NCBI GenBank assembly: GCA_905234195.1
Contig: CAJOFR010000008.1
Coordinates: 1-64,000, forward strand
DNA from: an uncultured Selenomonadaceae bacterium
Lineage (GTDB): Bacteria; Bacillota; Negativicutes; Selenomonadales; Selenomonadaceae
Direction: 5' to 3'
DNA length: 64,000 nucleotides
Shown here: positions 61,901-64,000 of the stretch, in pieces
Layout: each line of letters opens with the position of its first letter
Numbering within the stretch: position 1 is the stretch's first letter
Notes under the pieces: model-generated
Seen by the model: only the letters and a program-made list of their open reading frames with translations
The model's database searches: none
What the model was told of the DNA's origin: nothing
Program-made: the position numbers and the translations under genes

Positions 61901-63655
61901 TTAAAGTCCGCCTGTGGTTCTCGCAGTCCAAACGTCAAAAGCGTACTGGTTGATATTGTCTTCGACGGAGCCGGGCTGAATTATTCCGCTGTAGCCCTGC
62001 GAATTACGGAAATGGAAAGGTTCGCCGGGCGCGTCGCTCCAAATGTGGTAGTCCACGTAAACCGTGATATTGCCCATTGCTTTAATCTTCACGTCGTAAG
62101 AGCGATAGTTGGGGTTGAAATTAAAAGTGTCAGTCAAAGCATAAGCGTCAAGCCCGCTCGTGTAGGTGCCCACGTAAAATTCAGGGGACAGGCGATTGAA
62201 ATTTGAATTGTTAAAATTCGCGGGCGGCGTGTTGTCAAAATTCGCGGGCGGCGCGGCGGGAAGTGTTTCATTTTTCGCGGCAAGATTTTCGCGCTTGACT
62301 TCGTTGGAATTTTTGTCATAGTAAATTATCGCGGTGACTTCGTCGTCGTCGTTGTATTCTTTCGTGAAGCCGTGATAATTAAATCCCTTGTCATTAATCT
62401 CAATCTTGTCGCCGCCCGTGCCGTAATATTCTTGACCGGTTTCGCGGCGTTTTTCGTCGTGCTTGTAACGACATTCAGCCGCGCCGAGTTTCGACGCCGT
62501 GACGAGATTATTTTCTTTGCCGTAGAAGACCATTTTGGAAAGGTTGCCGAAATTATCGCGCTCGTACTCAATTTTTACGACGTTATCGCCGAATAAATTT
62601 TTGCTCAACGCAATGGGCGAGTCGTCCGTCGCGAAAGAGGCAATGGAAGAAATCCAGCCCTCCGGCGTGTAACCAAATTCAAACGAGGCAATATTTCCCC
62701 AATCCTTTATGCCTTCAGCCTGCTCGTCCTTGCCGAGAAAAGAAATTTTTTTGACGCGGTCGGTGCCGCCCTCGTAAGTGTAGCGGGTGATCGCCGCCGC
62801 GCTCATCGACGTCAAAGATTTATCCAGCTCCAAACTCACGCTGCCTTTGTCCTTTAACATGTCGTCCGTGCCGAAATGTTTTACTTCGACGACGCGCCCT
62901 TTATCGTCAAGCTTGAAAGTTGTCTTCGCGATGCCGTTATCCGCAAGTTTCAGCGCGCCGTCTTTGCCGAGATTGGAAATTTCCGTCAGCGTATCAAAAT
63001 TTTTGTCGTACTTCAGTTGAAGTTCGTATTCACCGCTACTTGAAGTCACGCGGTTGCCGCCCTCGTCCGCGAAAGCAATTTTCGTCAAGTCACCTTTGTC
63101 GTCGTAAGTGAAAAACATCTGCGAATATCCGCGAAGAAGATTCGACTGGTTGCCCTCGTTGTCGTAGAGATAAGCGACCGCCGGATTTTTTCCGTCCTCG
63201 TTAATTTTGTAGCCGATTGTGTAAGCGTAATAGTAGCCGGGCGTCGCCGCCATGCGCGAATTTTTGAAGTTGTACCGCCTTTGGTTGTTCGTGTATTCGA
63301 CGGTGACGGCAGAAAAACTGTAGCGTCTGCCCAAAGTGTCCTGCCAATTGATGCTGATTGGACTGCCGCCCTGCATCGCCGTAATTTTGCTAAGCTGATT
63401 ATTTTCGTTGAAGTCAACTTTATAGACGACGCCCAAAATTTGCGCTTGCTCGTCGTTTAGCTTGTTCCGCACGAGAAAAATTCCGTTCGGTTGCATTTTT
63501 AAATCGCCGTAGTAACCCGGACTCTGCAAAGTTTCAAACTCAAGGCTTGCGGAATTTGAATCACCGGAACTTGAATCAGAGTCGCCGCCACAGCCCGCAA
63601 CAATCAGCGTGCAAAAAATTATCAGAAATATTTTCAGCGGGAAAGGTTTTTTCAT
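61901..63655 (-). CDS. Large lipoprotein with degenerate YD/RHS-like repeats
   Basis: Lipobox LIVAGCGGD; repeated YD..GdlTkI / YEGGTDRVKKISFLG / YERDNFGNLSKMVFYG segments. Confidence 0.75.
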   Translation of the reverse strand: MKKPFPLKIFLIIFCTLIVAGCGGDSDSSSGDSNSASLEFETLQSPGYYGDLKMQPNGIFLVRNKLNDEQAQILGVVYKVDFNENNQLSKITAMQGGSPISINWQDTLGRRYSFSAVTVEYTNNQRRYNFKNSRMAATPGYYYAYTIGYKINEDGKNPAVAYLYDNEGNQSNLLRGYSQMFFTYDDKGDLTKIAFADEGGNRVTSSSGEYELQLKYDKNFDTLTEISNLGKDGALKLADNGIAKTTFKLDDKGRVVEVKHFGTDDMLKDKGSVSLELDKSLTSMSAAAITRYTYEGGTDRVKKISFLGKDEQAEGIKDWGNIASFEFGYTPEGWISSIASFATDDSPIALSKNLFGDNVVKIEYERDNFGNLSKMVFYGKENNLVTASKLGAAECRYKHDEKRRETGQEYYGTGGDKIEINDKGFNYHGFTKEYNDDDEVTAIIYYDKNSNEVKRENLAAKNETLPAAPPANFDNTPPANFNNSNFNRLSPEFYVGTYTSGLDAYALTDTFNFNPNYRSYDVKIKAMGNITVYVDYHIWSDAPGEPFHFRNSQGYSGIIQPGSVEDNINQYAFDVWTARTTGGL

Positions 63656-63664
63656 GGTAATCTC

Positions 63665-64000
63665 CTATCTCGAATTGTAGTCGACTTTTTTCGCCGGCGT
63701 CAAGGTTTCAAGTTTCGCGTTGACGAATGGAAAAATTGCCGCCGCCGTGACTTCGTGGTTGTTGAGGAAAGCCGAATGCCACGCCTTAGGTACGACACAC
63801 AGCCGAGAATTTTGAATCATTTGGTGCGCCGCCAATACCGTGACAACGGGTGCGTGATCATCTTCGTCGCCGACAACCAAAAGCACGGGACATTTTATTT
63901 TGCTGAAAGTTTCTTCGCCGACAGCCATCTTACTCCAAAAATTCATATACGTGTCACAAAATTCCTGCCAACGTTCCGGCTCCGGCATGATAGTCTTTTC
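63665..64000 (-). CDS. Alpha/beta hydrolase, C-terminal part (N-terminus beyond right window edge)
   Basis: KIKCPVLLVVGDEDDHAPVVTVLAAHQMIQNSRLCVVPKAWHSAFLNNHEVTAAAIFPFV; frame open to the window edge. Confidence 0.8.
   Translation of the reverse strand, partial: EKTIMPEPERWQEFCDTYMNFWSKMAVGEETFSKIKCPVLLVVGDEDDHAPVVTVLAAHQMIQNSRLCVVPKAWHSAFLNNHEVTAAAIFPFVNAKLETLTPAKKVDYNSR

Overview
The 64 kb window is gene-dense and looks like a chromosome of a Negativicutes/Selenomonadales-like Firmicute. That placement is inferred from gene content (codY, ATP-type pckA, DUF4127, lonC) and codon style and was not tested. I support about 48 protein-coding genes and no rRNA, tRNA or CRISPR. Main blocks: two RTX-type Ca-binding repeat proteins, one cut by the left window edge and one with an N-terminal HExxH zincin domain; a DUF4127 / SbmA-BacA-like ABC / RTX-zincin run; a compact methylase - MNT nucleotidyltransferase - DUF262/HNH cassette with overlapping genes (best candidate for an undescribed defence-type system); pcrA-ligA; an AMIN/amidase pair; trpS, codY, addA, tlyA, fhs; sugar-phosphate enzymes; a tandem pair of glycosyltransferases, one carrying an in-frame G9 tract; a HlyD/ABC-2 permease set; prfA, recO, rplI-lonC, rpe, copA, dapA. 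Non-coding signals include an 87-bp identical multi-hairpin intergenic repeat present twice, short GGGATAAG/GGGATTAG-type arrays that supply stop codons of several genes, several sigma70-type promoters with 17-bp spacers, and a 9-bp motif shared in the spacers of the pckA and rpe promoters. All functional calls are by eye from translated sequence; no database search was run.
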